Shown here piece by piece: positions 51,980-61,695 of a DNA stretch of 64,000 nucleotides (within the stretch, counting starts at the first letter, position 1; every line of letters starts with the position of its first letter). The DNA comes from Flammeovirgaceae bacterium (GTDB taxonomy: Bacteria > Bacteroidota > Bacteroidia > Cytophagales > Cyclobacteriaceae). Location of the stretch: positions 35,853 to 99,852 of the forward strand of contig JAJTEH010000009.1 in NCBI GenBank assembly GCA_021298355.1, given 5' to 3'. The position numbers and the translations under genes were made by a program. Below the pieces are notes generated by a model, which made no database searches, was not told the origin of the DNA, and saw nothing but the letters and a program-made list of their open reading frames with translations.

Positions 51980-54103
51980 TCATCTTGGGTTTAGTAAAAC
52001 ACGTTGTGTGTAGAACTGCCCGTTTGTTTCGATTCGGATAACATAAACTCCGAAGGTGTAAGCTTGTGTTTGCAGTATTACGGTTTGGTTTACTGCGTTG
52101 GGTATCTGAGCGGATGCAATGCTTTTGCCAAGCAAATCGTACACAGTTATGGAAGCCGGATTTTTTTCTGGCAGATTAAGCGTAATGTTTAGTGTATTGT
52201 TATTGCCAGGGTAGGCCAGAAATACTTGTTCGGGTTGTAAGCGTATACCACTTAGGTTTTCGTATAGCTGAATGTTATCTACATAAAAAGTATTTGCGTT
52301 TCCACCTTTAAATACAAATGCTATTCGTGCGTTAGCTTCGCCTGTTAATTCAGGCAAGGGTATCAGATTATCTTGCCAATGAATTGGCGAGTTGGGCAAT
52401 GTGGTAATTCGCGAGTTTTCGAGTTCAATAGGTATGGTTGTATACGATTGGCCGCAGTCGGCAGAATAGAGTAAGAAGAATTGCTCTTCTACATTTGTAT
52501 TTTCGAGGAATGAATATTGAAAACGAATAGAGGCTTCGTTTGCCTGGGTGAAATCTATTGTTGGGCTTACCAACCAACTTTCCAGTTTAGCGTTGGCACC
52601 ACTGGTAGCAAGTGAAGCAGAGTTTTGGTAATTGGTTTTGCTTGTTTGCCATGTTATTTCTCCGAATGGGTTTATACTGGTAAAATTACTTTGTGCAATG
52701 GAAATATCGAATCGTTCCTGAATAGGGGCACTGGTTGTTTGGTTGTTAACCCTAAATTTTTTGATGATGGTATTATTGGATGGTGCGTTATCGGGTTGTG
52801 AATTGGGCAAATCAACGCTTACTTCTATTTGGTGTTCGGCAACAGTTTGGTTCGGTATCTGAAGTGTAACATTGGTAAATTCGCTTACGGGCACAGGTTG
52901 AGTTAAGTTTACAATTTGTTGGGTTGTTGGTTGATTATCGAGCCTGATCGATACACGTAGCGAGTTAAGCGGATCTATTCCTCTGTTTTGAATTTTGATG
53001 GTTAATTGATTGGCTAAGCATGTAACGGCTGTAGGCGCAAGTATTTCTCTTAGGGCAACATCGTTGGTAAAACCAGGTGGAAACTCCAAACCGGGCGAGT
53101 TTAGTAGTGTGCTTCTGCGTGGTATGGTTGGGTCGTCTAAGATAAGTTGCATGCGTTGTACTTGGCCGGCAGTAAACAAATTCATGCAAATGTCATCGGT
53201 GTAATCCATGTAGTTCTGAAACATTTTTACTCCTCCGCATGAGCTGGTTGGATGTGTAGGGCAACCGTTTGTGTCCGATCCTTGATTGGGCGTATCGGCT
53301 ACATAGTCACTTTCGGTACAACCATCATCATCTCCCCAGATATGGCGTAAGCCAAAGAAGTGCCCTACTTCGTGCGTAACGGTTCTGCCTTTGTTAAACT
53401 GTGGGTCGAGAAAAAATGGTCCATCATCATCAGACCCGAAAACTTCGTAGTCGATAACCACGCCATCTGTTGCTGCAATGTTAGGTTCTCCTTCCAAACC
53501 AGGTAGTGTTGTAAACGGAAATTGCGCATAGCCCAATAAAGTGCCACTTAGGTTGGTTACCCAAATGTTCAGGTAATCTTCTGATGGCCAAAAACTTTCG
53601 GCTTTTAAGTCTGCCTCGCTGGAGAAACTCCATATTGATCGCGATCCTTTTTTACGAACGATCCCGTCTGATAAGATGCCATCCGGATCTTGCCGGGCTA
53701 AAATAAATTCAATACCCATACCAGCGGCAACCGGTTGAAATAACGTTGGGGTATTGGTTGCATCTGTATTTTCTCTTCTGAAATCTTTATTTAAAACATT
53801 TATCTGCGAAATTATTTGTTCGTCTGATATGTTAACACCCGTTCCAATAGGCTCGCCATTGTGAATAACATGTACGACCACAGGAATTTTATAAGTGCTG
53901 TTTTGTTTTTGGTTGTTTTGTGTGCTTAGCGTTTGTTTTCTTTTTTCGAGCCATTTTTCAACCTGTAATGGATCTACTGCGTGTTTTTTATACAGGTGTT
54001 GCATGTAGGGCACTGTACCGCACTTATCTTGTGCTTGCGAAATTGTAATAGAACTTGTTAAACAAGAACAACATAAGAAGAGGCAAACAAAAAACCTTTG
54101 CAT
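51980..54103 (-). CDS. M43 pappalysin-like zinc metalloprotease with T9SS sorting domain
   Basis: About 707 residues from the ATG at 54103. A signal peptide ends near ITISQAQ. The metzincin motif is His244-Glu245-x-x-His248 ... His254 (THEVGHFFGLRHIWGD), with a Met-turn MNLF further on (DDICMNLFTAGQVQRM), typical of M43. Next come CARDB-like adhesion domains (VALREILAPTAVTCLANQLTI), a jelly-roll domain, and a type A sorting domain (FLAYPGNNNTLNITLNLPEK ... YTQRVLLNPR). A secreted or surface endopeptidase for nutrient protein degradation is inferred. Confidence 0.92.
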   Translation of the reverse strand: MQRFFVCLFLCCSCLTSSITISQAQDKCGTVPYMQHLYKKHAVDPLQVEKWLEKRKQTLSTQNNQKQNSTYKIPVVVHVIHNGEPIGTGVNISDEQIISQINVLNKDFRRENTDATNTPTLFQPVAAGMGIEFILARQDPDGILSDGIVRKKGSRSIWSFSSEADLKAESFWPSEDYLNIWVTNLSGTLLGYAQFPFTTLPGLEGEPNIAATDGVVIDYEVFGSDDDGPFFLDPQFNKGRTVTHEVGHFFGLRHIWGDDDGCTESDYVADTPNQGSDTNGCPTHPTSSCGGVKMFQNYMDYTDDICMNLFTAGQVQRMQLILDDPTIPRRSTLLNSPGLEFPPGFTNDVALREILAPTAVTCLANQLTIKIQNRGIDPLNSLRVSIRLDNQPTTQQIVNLTQPVPVSEFTNVTLQIPNQTVAEHQIEVSVDLPNSQPDNAPSNNTIIKKFRVNNQTTSAPIQERFDISIAQSNFTSINPFGEITWQTSKTNYQNSASLATSGANAKLESWLVSPTIDFTQANEASIRFQYSFLENTNVEEQFFLLYSADCGQSYTTIPIELENSRITTLPNSPIHWQDNLIPLPELTGEANARIAFVFKGGNANTFYVDNIQLYENLSGIRLQPEQVFLAYPGNNNTLNITLNLPEKNPASITVYDLLGKSIASAQIPNAVNQTVILQTQAYTFGVYVIRIETNGQFYTQRVLLNPR

Positions 54104-54150
54104 ACAGAATGGTAACAATCCTTTATAAAGATAACGGATTAGAACGAAAA

Positions 54151-54408
54151 CTACCTGTTTACAGGTGTTAGGTTGATAACTTCTATTTTGGTTACCTCGG
54201 GCACTGATTTTCGAATGGCTTCTTCTACTCCGGCTTTAAAAGTCATGGTGCTCATGGGGCAAGAGCTACAGGCACCTACAAATTCTAATTTAACTACATT
54301 TTCTTCTGTAACTTCTGCAATGCGTACGTTGCCACCATCGGCCTCTAAATAAGGGCGAATGCTGTTTAATGAGTTTTCTACTTTAGTTGTTATTTCGGCT
54401 ATGCTCAT
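54151..54408 (-). CDS. NifU-like Fe-S cluster scaffold/carrier (NFU domain)
   Basis: An 85-residue NFU protein: the cluster ligands are in GACSSCPMSTMTF and the fold start is LNSIRPYLEADGGNVRI. It carries 4Fe-4S clusters to target enzymes. It overlaps the Mrp/ApbC gene by four bases (ATGA), pairing two Fe-S delivery proteins in one transcript, which fits the heavy Fe-S demand of the alternative complex III nearby, though no direct link is shown. Confidence 0.93.
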   Translation of the reverse strand: MSIAEITTKVENSLNSIRPYLEADGGNVRIAEVTEENVVKLEFVGACSSCPMSTMTFKAGVEEAIRKSVPEVTKIEVINLTPVNR

Positions 54409-55499
54409 ACAATTACTTCTACTCGTTTGGTTTGGTTTTGGCTTGCATTACGTATGGCTATATGGCGTGCTAATGTTTCGGCCAGTTCCTGAAATGCCTG
54501 AGCGGTGGCACCTTCTTTCAGTACAGCGGGTAAGCCACTGTCGCCACTTTCGCGAATGCTTTGTACTAATGGAATTTGCCCTAAAAACGGAACATCGAAT
54601 TTAGCTGCTAGCGAAGAGCCACCATCTTTGCCAAAGATATAATATTTATTGTCTGGTAATTCTTCGGGTGTAAAATAGGCCATGTTTTCTATTACGCCCA
54701 ATACAGGAACGTTAATTTGAGGTTGTTTAAACATGGCTAAGCCTTTTTGGGCATCGGCCAAAGCTACTTTTTGCGGAGTGGTAACGATTACTGCACCTGT
54801 TACGGGCACGGTTTGTACCAGCGTAAGGTGTATATCGCTTGTGCCAGGCGGTAAATCAATCAACAGATAATCTAACTCGCCCCACTCGGCATCGCTTATA
54901 AACTGTTTTAAAGCCGAGCTGGCCATTGGGCCTCGCCACACCACAGCAGAGTCGGGCGGTGTTAAAAAGCCTATGGACATAATTTTAACTCCGTACTGCT
55001 CGATGGGTTCGATAATATTTTTTCCATTTACATTTTTTACGTTGGGCTGCTCGAATTCACAATTGAACATCACCGGCATAGAGGGGCCGTAAATATCGGC
55101 ATCTATTAGCCCTACTTTAGCACCCGCTTTGGCTAAGGCCACCGCTAAATTGCTTGTAACGGTAGATTTACCCACACCACCTTTACCGGAGGCAATGGCA
55201 ATTATATTTTTAACGCCCGGTAATAAAGGGGCATTGTCGCGCAAGGTGGTAACGGAGGATGTCATGGTGATGTTGATTTCAACCTCTTTTCCTACTACAT
55301 TTTCTACTGCATCGCGGCAATCTTTTTCTATTTTGGCTTTAAGGGGGCAAGCAGGCGTGGTAAGCACCACTGTAAAAGCTACTTGTGTATTGTAAACCTT
55401 TACGTCTTTAATCATGCCCAGCGATACTAAATCGCGCTGTATGTCGGGGTCGTTTACGGTGCTTAGAGCTTTTAGTATGTCTTTTTCACTGAAATTCAT
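54405..55499 (-). CDS. apbC: Mrp/ApbC family Fe-S cluster carrier ATPase
   Basis: A 364-residue protein with an N-terminal DUF59 domain (KDILKALSTVNDPDIQRDLVSLGMIKDV) and a deviant Walker A P-loop (IASGKGGVGKSTVTSNLAVAL), DADIYGPSMP and LLIDLPPGTSDIHLTLVQ. The usual C-terminal CxxC of many ApbC proteins is not evident; the central ENMAYF segment lacks the cysteines seen in E. coli Mrp. It transfers Fe-S clusters. It is the first gene of the pair. Confidence 0.93.
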   Translation of the reverse strand: MNFSEKDILKALSTVNDPDIQRDLVSLGMIKDVKVYNTQVAFTVVLTTPACPLKAKIEKDCRDAVENVVGKEVEINITMTSSVTTLRDNAPLLPGVKNIIAIASGKGGVGKSTVTSNLAVALAKAGAKVGLIDADIYGPSMPVMFNCEFEQPNVKNVNGKNIIEPIEQYGVKIMSIGFLTPPDSAVVWRGPMASSALKQFISDAEWGELDYLLIDLPPGTSDIHLTLVQTVPVTGAVIVTTPQKVALADAQKGLAMFKQPQINVPVLGVIENMAYFTPEELPDNKYYIFGKDGGSSLAAKFDVPFLGQIPLVQSIRESGDSGLPAVLKEGATAQAFQELAETLARHIAIRNASQNQTKRVEVIV

Positions 55500-55566
55500 G
55501 ATGCAAATTACCGTTGTTGGATGTAAGATGGAAATAGTCTGAATAAAAACCCCGAAAAAGGTGTTT

Positions 55567-55650
55567 TGGTTGTGGCGTTTTATTAAAGTTGGATACTAGT
55601 TTGTTAAACTTGGTGCCTAGTTTGACAATGTTGGGAACCTTTGAAATTAC
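55567..55650. repeat. imperfect repeats with 21-bp period, possible transposase-binding sites
   Basis: Two units of 21 bp abut (55588-55608 and 55609-55629), sharing TTGG at positions 2-5 and CTAGTTTG at 9-16, with 14 of 21 bases identical. Weaker copies can be aligned at the same spacing before (ending TTTATTAAA, 55567-55587) and after (GTTGGGAACC, 55630-55639). A two-helical-turn period beside a tniQ gene recalls the TnsB-type binding sites at ends of Tn7/Tn5053-like elements. The interpretation is inferred. Confidence 0.45.
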
Positions 55651-55694
55651 CTAAATTATTGATTTTTGGACTTTAAATATTCTTTTATCTCTTT

Positions 55695-55722
55695 TTTATA
55701 GGGAAAAATTTATAGGGAAAAA
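55695..55722. repeat. 14-bp perfect tandem duplication
   Basis: TTTATAGGGAAAAA occurs twice head to tail (55695-55708, 55709-55722), 19 bp before the tniQ ATG. It could be a replication-slippage product or a pair of regulatory sites. Confidence 0.85.
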
Positions 55723-55741
55723 GTTTTTTAAGACCATTAAT

Positions 55742-56323
55742 ATGATTGCCTACTTTCCAGAGATTTTGCCAGATGAATCACTTTATAGTTTGGTTTGTCG
55801 ATACAAGAAATACAATTTTCCATTGAACCATCATCATGTTACCCAACAACTATTCGGGAAAACACATATTGCTGTTCGCCCAGATTTAACTGTACGGTTA
55901 AAAGAATTTTCAGATAGAACTTTTCACATATTAAAATTAGATGTAAGTGATGTGATTTATAAGCTCACAATTTGGCCTTTCTATTTTCATTTTCTTTTGC
56001 CAAATAGAAAAGGCCTTCTTTTGGATAAGTTGAAAAAAGAGACACAAAAAAATTTTTTACAGACTAGCGGCTTATTGAATAAATACTTCTTTGGAAGCAC
56101 CTTACCAAAATACTGCCCTGTTTGTATGGCAGACGCTTATAAATACTATGGTATTTTTTATTGGAAAAAAGTGCATCAAATTCCAAGTATACTTGTTTGT
56201 CCAATCCATAATTGTTTTCTTAAAACAGCTAAAGTAAATGAAAAAGAAGTTACAAGTTTTTATCAACTTGTAGATGCCTCACAAGAATCTTGTGACTTAA
56301 ATGACGTTGGTATACAACAATAA
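55742..56323 (+). CDS. tniQ: TniQ family protein, 3'-truncated
   Basis: A 193-residue frame beginning YFPEILPDESLYSLVCRYKK, the hallmark N-terminus of TniQ/TnsD target-site proteins of Tn7- and Tn5053-like transposons. A zinc finger follows: Cys125-x-x-Cys128 ... Cys153-x-x-His156 (YCPVCMADAYKYYG, ILVCPIHNCFL). TniQ/TnsD proteins are normally longer, and here the family pattern stops near residue 180. The last codons read into sequence belonging in another frame to the Ig/RHS gene, so the gene was cut by rearrangement. No tniA/tnsB or tnsC is present in the window. Probably non-functional. Confidence 0.8.
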   Translation: MIAYFPEILPDESLYSLVCRYKKYNFPLNHHHVTQQLFGKTHIAVRPDLTVRLKEFSDRTFHILKLDVSDVIYKLTIWPFYFHFLLPNRKGLLLDKLKKETQKNFLQTSGLLNKYFFGSTLPKYCPVCMADAYKYYGIFYWKKVHQIPSILVCPIHNCFLKTAKVNEKEVTSFYQLVDASQESCDLNDVGIQQ

Positions 56324-56841
56324 CAAGAGGCACCTATTTAGGTCAAAGTTTATCCTATACAACGCCCTCTCTTACTTCAACCACAACTTATTATATAACA
56401 ACCGTTAATACAACAACCGGTGCTGAAAGTAGCCCGAGGGTTGCAATTACAGCTACCATAAGTCCTGTTGTAAGTAATGCAACTTCACTTGTTAACGCAA
56501 CTAGGTGTGGAGCGGGTGTAGCCACTATTTCTGCTACAGTTGGCGCTAACGGAAATACCTTACGGTGGTATGCTGCTTCAACAGGAGGTTCGCCATTAGC
56601 TACTGGTCTTACTTATCAACCAAACGTAACAACCACAACTAGTTATTTTGTAAGTACCTTTAACACAGGTACGGGTTGCGAAAGCGCAAGGCTTTCAGTA
56701 ACGGTTACTGTAAATGCTTTACCAGCCAATCCTACCGTTACTACTCCACCGGCAAGATGTGGAGCAGGCAATGTTACATTACAAGCTACGCCAATAACTG
56801 GAACAATAAGATGGTATAACCAGGCTTCGGGTGGAAGTGTT
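56305..56841 (+). pseudogene. startless Ig-like repeat segment, 5' remnant of the RHS gene
   Basis: The frame of the RHS gene stays open upstream of its first ATG as far as a stop at 56302-56304, with no ATG, GTG or TTG between. Its translation is two further Ig-like repeats of the Bacteroidota adhesin type. Each contains an RWY motif (codons at 56305, 56563 and 56809, giving periods of 86 and 82 residues) and a TGCESAR element. The first repeat begins abruptly at RWY, i.e. in mid-domain. The signal peptide and N-terminal part of the original protein are therefore missing. Confidence 0.75.
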
Positions 56842-59800
56842 ATGGCAACAGGTAATACCTACACTCCGTCAGTCTCTAGCACATCAACCTTTTATGCCTC
56901 TGCTTTTAACAGTACAACTTCGTGTGAATCTGCCCGCGTTCCTGTTGTTGCAGCAATCAATCCTTTACCTCAACTTCCTGTTTCAACACAAGCCTATTAC
57001 GGGCGTTTTGGTTTTGGAACAGTAACCTTTTCCATTCAACCTATAACAGATCCATCTACTTCCATTCAATGGCTAACGCAAAGCGATGTTGTTATTGCCA
57101 ACGAGAATAAACCAGTTTATACAACTGATTTTTCTAGCACTTCCGTTGTAAAGGTTAAAACCATACATACTAACGGCTGCCAAAGTAATTCCCTTTCTTT
57201 AACAGCTAATGTATTAACGCCACCGTCAATACAAATTACAGGCAATACCTACCTTGCCAATGGACAAAGTGTTACACTATCCTTACCTTCAACGTATCCT
57301 AACTTTCAATGGAAGAGAGATGGAGTCAATTTAGTTGGCTCAACCAGTAATTCTATTAGTGTATCTCAGCCAGGGCGCTATACTTGCTCAATAACATTAA
57401 GTAATGGAGTTACAGATGAATCTGAGCATATTTACGTTACTACATTAACTAATGAGCCGGTTGCTGTTCCAGCGCCTACTTACGCTAGCGATGCACCCCC
57501 TTTAGTTACAAACACAGAACGTAAAAATTATATTAGAAAGTACATTGCCAAAAAACCTGCATTAACTCCTGCTGACTTTGTTTTCAATAATCCGGATATG
57601 ACGGAAATTGGAATTGAAACCCAATACCTTGATGGGCTGGGTATGCCAATACAAAAAGTTCAAAAAAACGCATCTCCTACTGGTAAAGATATTGTAGTAC
57701 CCGCTGTATACGATCAGTGGGCAAGAGAAGCAAAAGTGTTTCTTCCTTACACATCGAACTCAACAGATATAGATGTTGATGGATTTCGGAAAAATGCAAT
57801 CTTAGAACAGTTCAATTTTTATAGAAATGCACCTGCGGAAATTGCTAAGACTGGCGTGGCTTTTTCTGAAACTGAATTTGAAGCTTCTCCTCTAAACAGA
57901 ATTGTTAAAAAATCTAGTCCTGGAGAAACCTTTAAATTAGGAAGTGGACGTGAGCTGAAATCCAATACATGGTCGCTTAGTAGCGAAGATTTACCAGTTA
58001 GGGTATTTACGGTAAGTGAAGCCGGTGCACTTTTACAAACAGGAAATTTTTATAGCATGCGCGATTTATTGGTTAGCGAGATTACAGACCAAAACAACGA
58101 ACGAGCAAGAGAATATAAAGATAAAGAGGGCAGAGTGATCTTAAAACGTGTTAAGTCTGATGGTAACGAGTGGCTGAACACGTACTATGTATATGATGGC
58201 ATTGGAAACTTAGCTTATGTTTTGCCACCGCTACTGCACAAAAGAAGCTTTCCATATGCCGCAGCTTCGGTTGATAGTATAGCTTTTCAATATCGGTACG
58301 ATGCCAGGCAAAGATTAATTGAAAAGCGAGTACCAGGTTCTGGTTGGACTTATATAATTTACGATGCATTGGATCGTGTTGTTTTAGTACAAAACCCTGC
58401 ACAGCGAACAAGTAACAGATGGCTCTTTACTAAATACGATGTCTTCGACAGACCGATTATGACGGGTGAAACAGTGAACGCAACAAGTTACGCAACATTA
58501 AGGTCTACGATAAGCCAGCAGGCAGGGTTCGAAACAAAAGACAGTAATAATAACTACACGTTAAACAACTCTACACCAGCGGTACTAAGTGCTGAAGTGC
58601 ATACTCAGACTTTTTATGATAATTATAATCTACCAACTCCTTTTCAAATTAGTACCACGCATAGCTTTGTAATGGAGTCAACACTTATCGAAGGAAGAGG
58701 CCATCCAGACACTTTTTTCAAAAGAGTAAAAGGGCAAGTTACGGCTACACTTGTCCGAAATTTGGATACGCAAGCCTGGTTAGAATCTGTAAATTATTAC
58801 AACGACAGGCAGCAAATTATTCAAACCATAAGCAGAAATAGCAGAAATGGAATGGATAGAATTTCTATTGCCTATGAGAACGGAGTGAGTAAAAGTATTA
58901 TAAAGACGATCACTCGCCATAACGTTGGGGCTCAAGAATTAGCTATAATCGATAGAGTAGAGTATGATAACGAAGACAGACCAATAACCAAATACCACAA
59001 AACAGGAAACATGGCCGAAATAAGAACCGCTAACCATGTGTATAATGAAATAGGTCAGTTAGTTGAAAAAAACTTACATAGTACCACAGGCCAAAGATGG
59101 ATGCAATCTGAAGATTACAGGTATGCCATATCTGGTGCGTTAAAATCAATTAATGAATTGTCAACCGGAGTTTCTGATGCGAATGATCTGTTTAGCATGG
59201 AACTTTTTTTTGAAGAAGGATATGCACTAAAACAATTTAATGGCAACATAACAGGTATGAGGTGGCGCTCTGCACGAACCGGGCAGGAACAAAGCTACGG
59301 TTATGTATACGATCCGTTAAACAGATTGCGAGTGGCTGAATACAAGAGAAAAGATGGCGCAGCTAACACGTGGACATTAGACCTGGATAGATACAAAGAA
59401 GTAGTAACCGGTTACGATGCCAACGGTAACATACGTGGCATTCAACGAAACGGACAACTGGCTAACCAAACCTTTGGGCAAATAGATAATTTGGTTTATT
59501 CCTACAATGGAAATACTTTATTGAAAGTACGCGATATGGCGGGCGATGCAGCTGGTTTTAAAGACGATGGAACAACTACCTCTGATCCGGTAAACGATTA
59601 CCAGTACGATGCCAACGGAAGTTTAGTTAAGGACGACAACAAACAAATACAAACCATTGAATACAATTATTTTAATCTACCAAGAAGGGTAGTAAAAAGC
59701 AACAACGAGTATATCAAATACATTTACAATGCCCTGGGGCAAAAAATGAGGCAAGAAGTATACTCCAGCACCAATGTTTTGCAGAAAGCAACAGACTACT

Positions 59801-61695
59801 GCGGAAATTTTGTTTACGAAAACAATAACCTCCAATTTTTTAGCCATGCCGATGGCAGAGTAGTAAACAAAGGTAGTGGCCAATGGCAATACCAGTATTT
59901 CGCTAAAGACCATTTAGGCAATAACCGCATAACGTATGCCAGCGAGTTTACTACCTATACAGCAGATATGGAGACTGCTACCAATCCTGCCTTTACAAAC
60001 TATACCCGAACAGAACAAGATTTATTCGACCATACCGATGCTGGTACAGTGTATAAGTTTGCACATCGGTTAACCGGTGCCAGCAATAGCCAGGTTGGTT
60101 TGGCTAAAAGTTTGCAAGTACAGGCTGGTGATACTGTAAAGGTAGAAGTATGGGCAAAATACTTTGGTACAACATCCGGTAGCAGTGGGCTAAGTACTTT
60201 CGCAAACTCATTATTAACAGCATTTGGATTACAAGCACCTGTTGCAGGAGAAAACGGTACGCCAGCAGCAGCTTTAAATGGGTACGGCAATTTTGTTGCA
60301 GGTGGTGGTTACAGCGGAACCAACACAGGCCCACGCGGATTTTTAAATATTCTATTCTTCGATAAGAATTATGTTTTAAAAGATGTGGCCTTTCAAAAAT
60401 TAGATGAAAGTTACGTACAACCCGTTGGCAGCTTGGTAAAGCAACCCCACCAAAAACTGCAACGCCAGATTGTAGCGGATGAACCAGGCTTTGTATATAT
60501 TTATGTAAGCAACGAAGGGTACCAGATACAAGATATTTATTTCGATGACATGGTAATTAAACACAGCTATACGCAAGTTCATCAGGAAGAAAATTACTAT
60601 CCGTTTGGGTTAACATTTAACTCGTATCAATCGCAAAACTTTTTAGAACAAAAGTTTACGTACAACGGTAAAGAAAAACAAGACGAACTTAATGTAGATT
60701 GGTTAGACTATGGTGCAAGAATGTACATGCCCGAATTAGGAAGATGGGGCGTTATAGATCCGTTAACTGAAAAATACTTTGGTGAATCGAGTTATTCCTA
60801 TACATTCAATAACCCTGTATTTTTCAATGACCCTACAGGCATGGAGGGAAATGTTTATGGAGTGCCCTCTAGTCAATTTAGTGCAGGTGGAAGTGTAGAA
60901 ACAGTTTATGACGCTAATTCAAATGGGCTCAGTTTCAACTATGGTGGAAAAAGCTATTCTAGCATGGATGCAGTTTTTGAGGCTAATCCCAACCTAACAT
61001 CAGTTGGAGTGTTTCAATACGGCAAAAAAATTAGTGATGCTATTAACCCCGCTAAAATAGAACAAATAACAACTTTAGCTGTAAACGCAATTAAGGCAGC
61101 CTCATCAAGTTTAGTTAATCCAGATCCGCAAGTTGCTACAAGCTGTACGACATGTGATTCTCCAAAGCAAACACAGGGAAGTGGGCCTTCGCCTTGGGAA
61201 GTTGGTTGGGAGTGGTTAACAGGTACAGGGCCACGACATAGAGACTTTACAAATGGTGACCAGTTCACTGAAATGTTACGCCAACATGATCACGTTGAAG
61301 CCACTCGTGGGATAATTAGGAATAATATTATAAACGGAGGACAATTGACAGGTAAAAATCCTTATGGCCTTGGAGGTATTGAAGGTGTGGGAAAATATTT
61401 GAAGGACTATTCTACACTACTCACGGGAGGGCTTACAGGAAATCTTGCAGTAACTTATCTTGGTTCGTACGGATTGAATTGGCAAGTTACAGCTGTTAAC
61501 GGCAACCTTGCTACGATAATGTTCACGGTAAATAATTCATCAACTATTCAATCAGCTTTTAGGCCGCCAGTGCTTGGGTATACTGACGCATGGCAAAGCA
61601 CGGTTGGCTCATGGTTAAACAGCCAGTTTTCAAGTGGCCCTATGTCTACAACTTCACAGACCATTAGATGGACAGAAACGATAAAAATTAAATGA
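56842..61695 (+). CDS. DUF6443/RHS-repeat polymorphic toxin-like surface protein, 5'-truncated
   Basis: At least 1617 residues. Ig-like domains come first (to about 205), then DUF6443 (NYIRKYIAKKPALTPADFVF region, about 230-330) and many YD repeats (YDARQRLIEKR, YDALDRVVLVQ, YDANGNIRGIQRNG). A carbohydrate-binding-like insert lies near 1040-1230. The RHS core (YYPFGLTFNSYQ ... YDYGARMYMPELGRWG region) ends at DPTG, 1330-1333. The last 284 residues are a variable C-terminal domain with WEWLTGTGPRHRDF and QHDHVEATRGIIRNN, probably the toxin part; I recognise no named family. There is no signal peptide because the 5' end is lost. The lipoprotein gene after it overlaps by four bases. Confidence 0.85.
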   Translation: MATGNTYTPSVSSTSTFYASAFNSTTSCESARVPVVAAINPLPQLPVSTQAYYGRFGFGTVTFSIQPITDPSTSIQWLTQSDVVIANENKPVYTTDFSSTSVVKVKTIHTNGCQSNSLSLTANVLTPPSIQITGNTYLANGQSVTLSLPSTYPNFQWKRDGVNLVGSTSNSISVSQPGRYTCSITLSNGVTDESEHIYVTTLTNEPVAVPAPTYASDAPPLVTNTERKNYIRKYIAKKPALTPADFVFNNPDMTEIGIETQYLDGLGMPIQKVQKNASPTGKDIVVPAVYDQWAREAKVFLPYTSNSTDIDVDGFRKNAILEQFNFYRNAPAEIAKTGVAFSETEFEASPLNRIVKKSSPGETFKLGSGRELKSNTWSLSSEDLPVRVFTVSEAGALLQTGNFYSMRDLLVSEITDQNNERAREYKDKEGRVILKRVKSDGNEWLNTYYVYDGIGNLAYVLPPLLHKRSFPYAAASVDSIAFQYRYDARQRLIEKRVPGSGWTYIIYDALDRVVLVQNPAQRTSNRWLFTKYDVFDRPIMTGETVNATSYATLRSTISQQAGFETKDSNNNYTLNNSTPAVLSAEVHTQTFYDNYNLPTPFQISTTHSFVMESTLIEGRGHPDTFFKRVKGQVTATLVRNLDTQAWLESVNYYNDRQQIIQTISRNSRNGMDRISIAYENGVSKSIIKTITRHNVGAQELAIIDRVEYDNEDRPITKYHKTGNMAEIRTANHVYNEIGQLVEKNLHSTTGQRWMQSEDYRYAISGALKSINELSTGVSDANDLFSMELFFEEGYALKQFNGNITGMRWRSARTGQEQSYGYVYDPLNRLRVAEYKRKDGAANTWTLDLDRYKEVVTGYDANGNIRGIQRNGQLANQTFGQIDNLVYSYNGNTLLKVRDMAGDAAGFKDDGTTTSDPVNDYQYDANGSLVKDDNKQIQTIEYNYFNLPRRVVKSNNEYIKYIYNALGQKMRQEVYSSTNVLQKATDYCGNFVYENNNLQFFSHADGRVVNKGSGQWQYQYFAKDHLGNNRITYASEFTTYTADMETATNPAFTNYTRTEQDLFDHTDAGTVYKFAHRLTGASNSQVGLAKSLQVQAGDTVKVEVWAKYFGTTSGSSGLSTFANSLLTAFGLQAPVAGENGTPAAALNGYGNFVAGGGYSGTNTGPRGFLNILFFDKNYVLKDVAFQKLDESYVQPVGSLVKQPHQKLQRQIVADEPGFVYIYVSNEGYQIQDIYFDDMVIKHSYTQVHQEENYYPFGLTFNSYQSQNFLEQKFTYNGKEKQDELNVDWLDYGARMYMPELGRWGVIDPLTEKYFGESSYSYTFNNPVFFNDPTGMEGNVYGVPSSQFSAGGSVETVYDANSNGLSFNYGGKSYSSMDAVFEANPNLTSVGVFQYGKKISDAINPAKIEQITTLAVNAIKAASSSLVNPDPQVATSCTTCDSPKQTQGSGPSPWEVGWEWLTGTGPRHRDFTNGDQFTEMLRQHDHVEATRGIIRNNIINGGQLTGKNPYGLGGIEGVGKYLKDYSTLLTGGLTGNLAVTYLGSYGLNWQVTAVNGNLATIMFTVNNSSTIQSAFRPPVLGYTDAWQSTVGSWLNSQFSSGPMSTTSQTIRWTETIKIK

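Noticed and set aside
55742..56323. CRISPR-associated transposon or intact Tn7-like element
   Set aside because: Only a truncated TniQ is present; no TnsA, TnsB, TnsC, Cas proteins or CRISPR array occur in the window.
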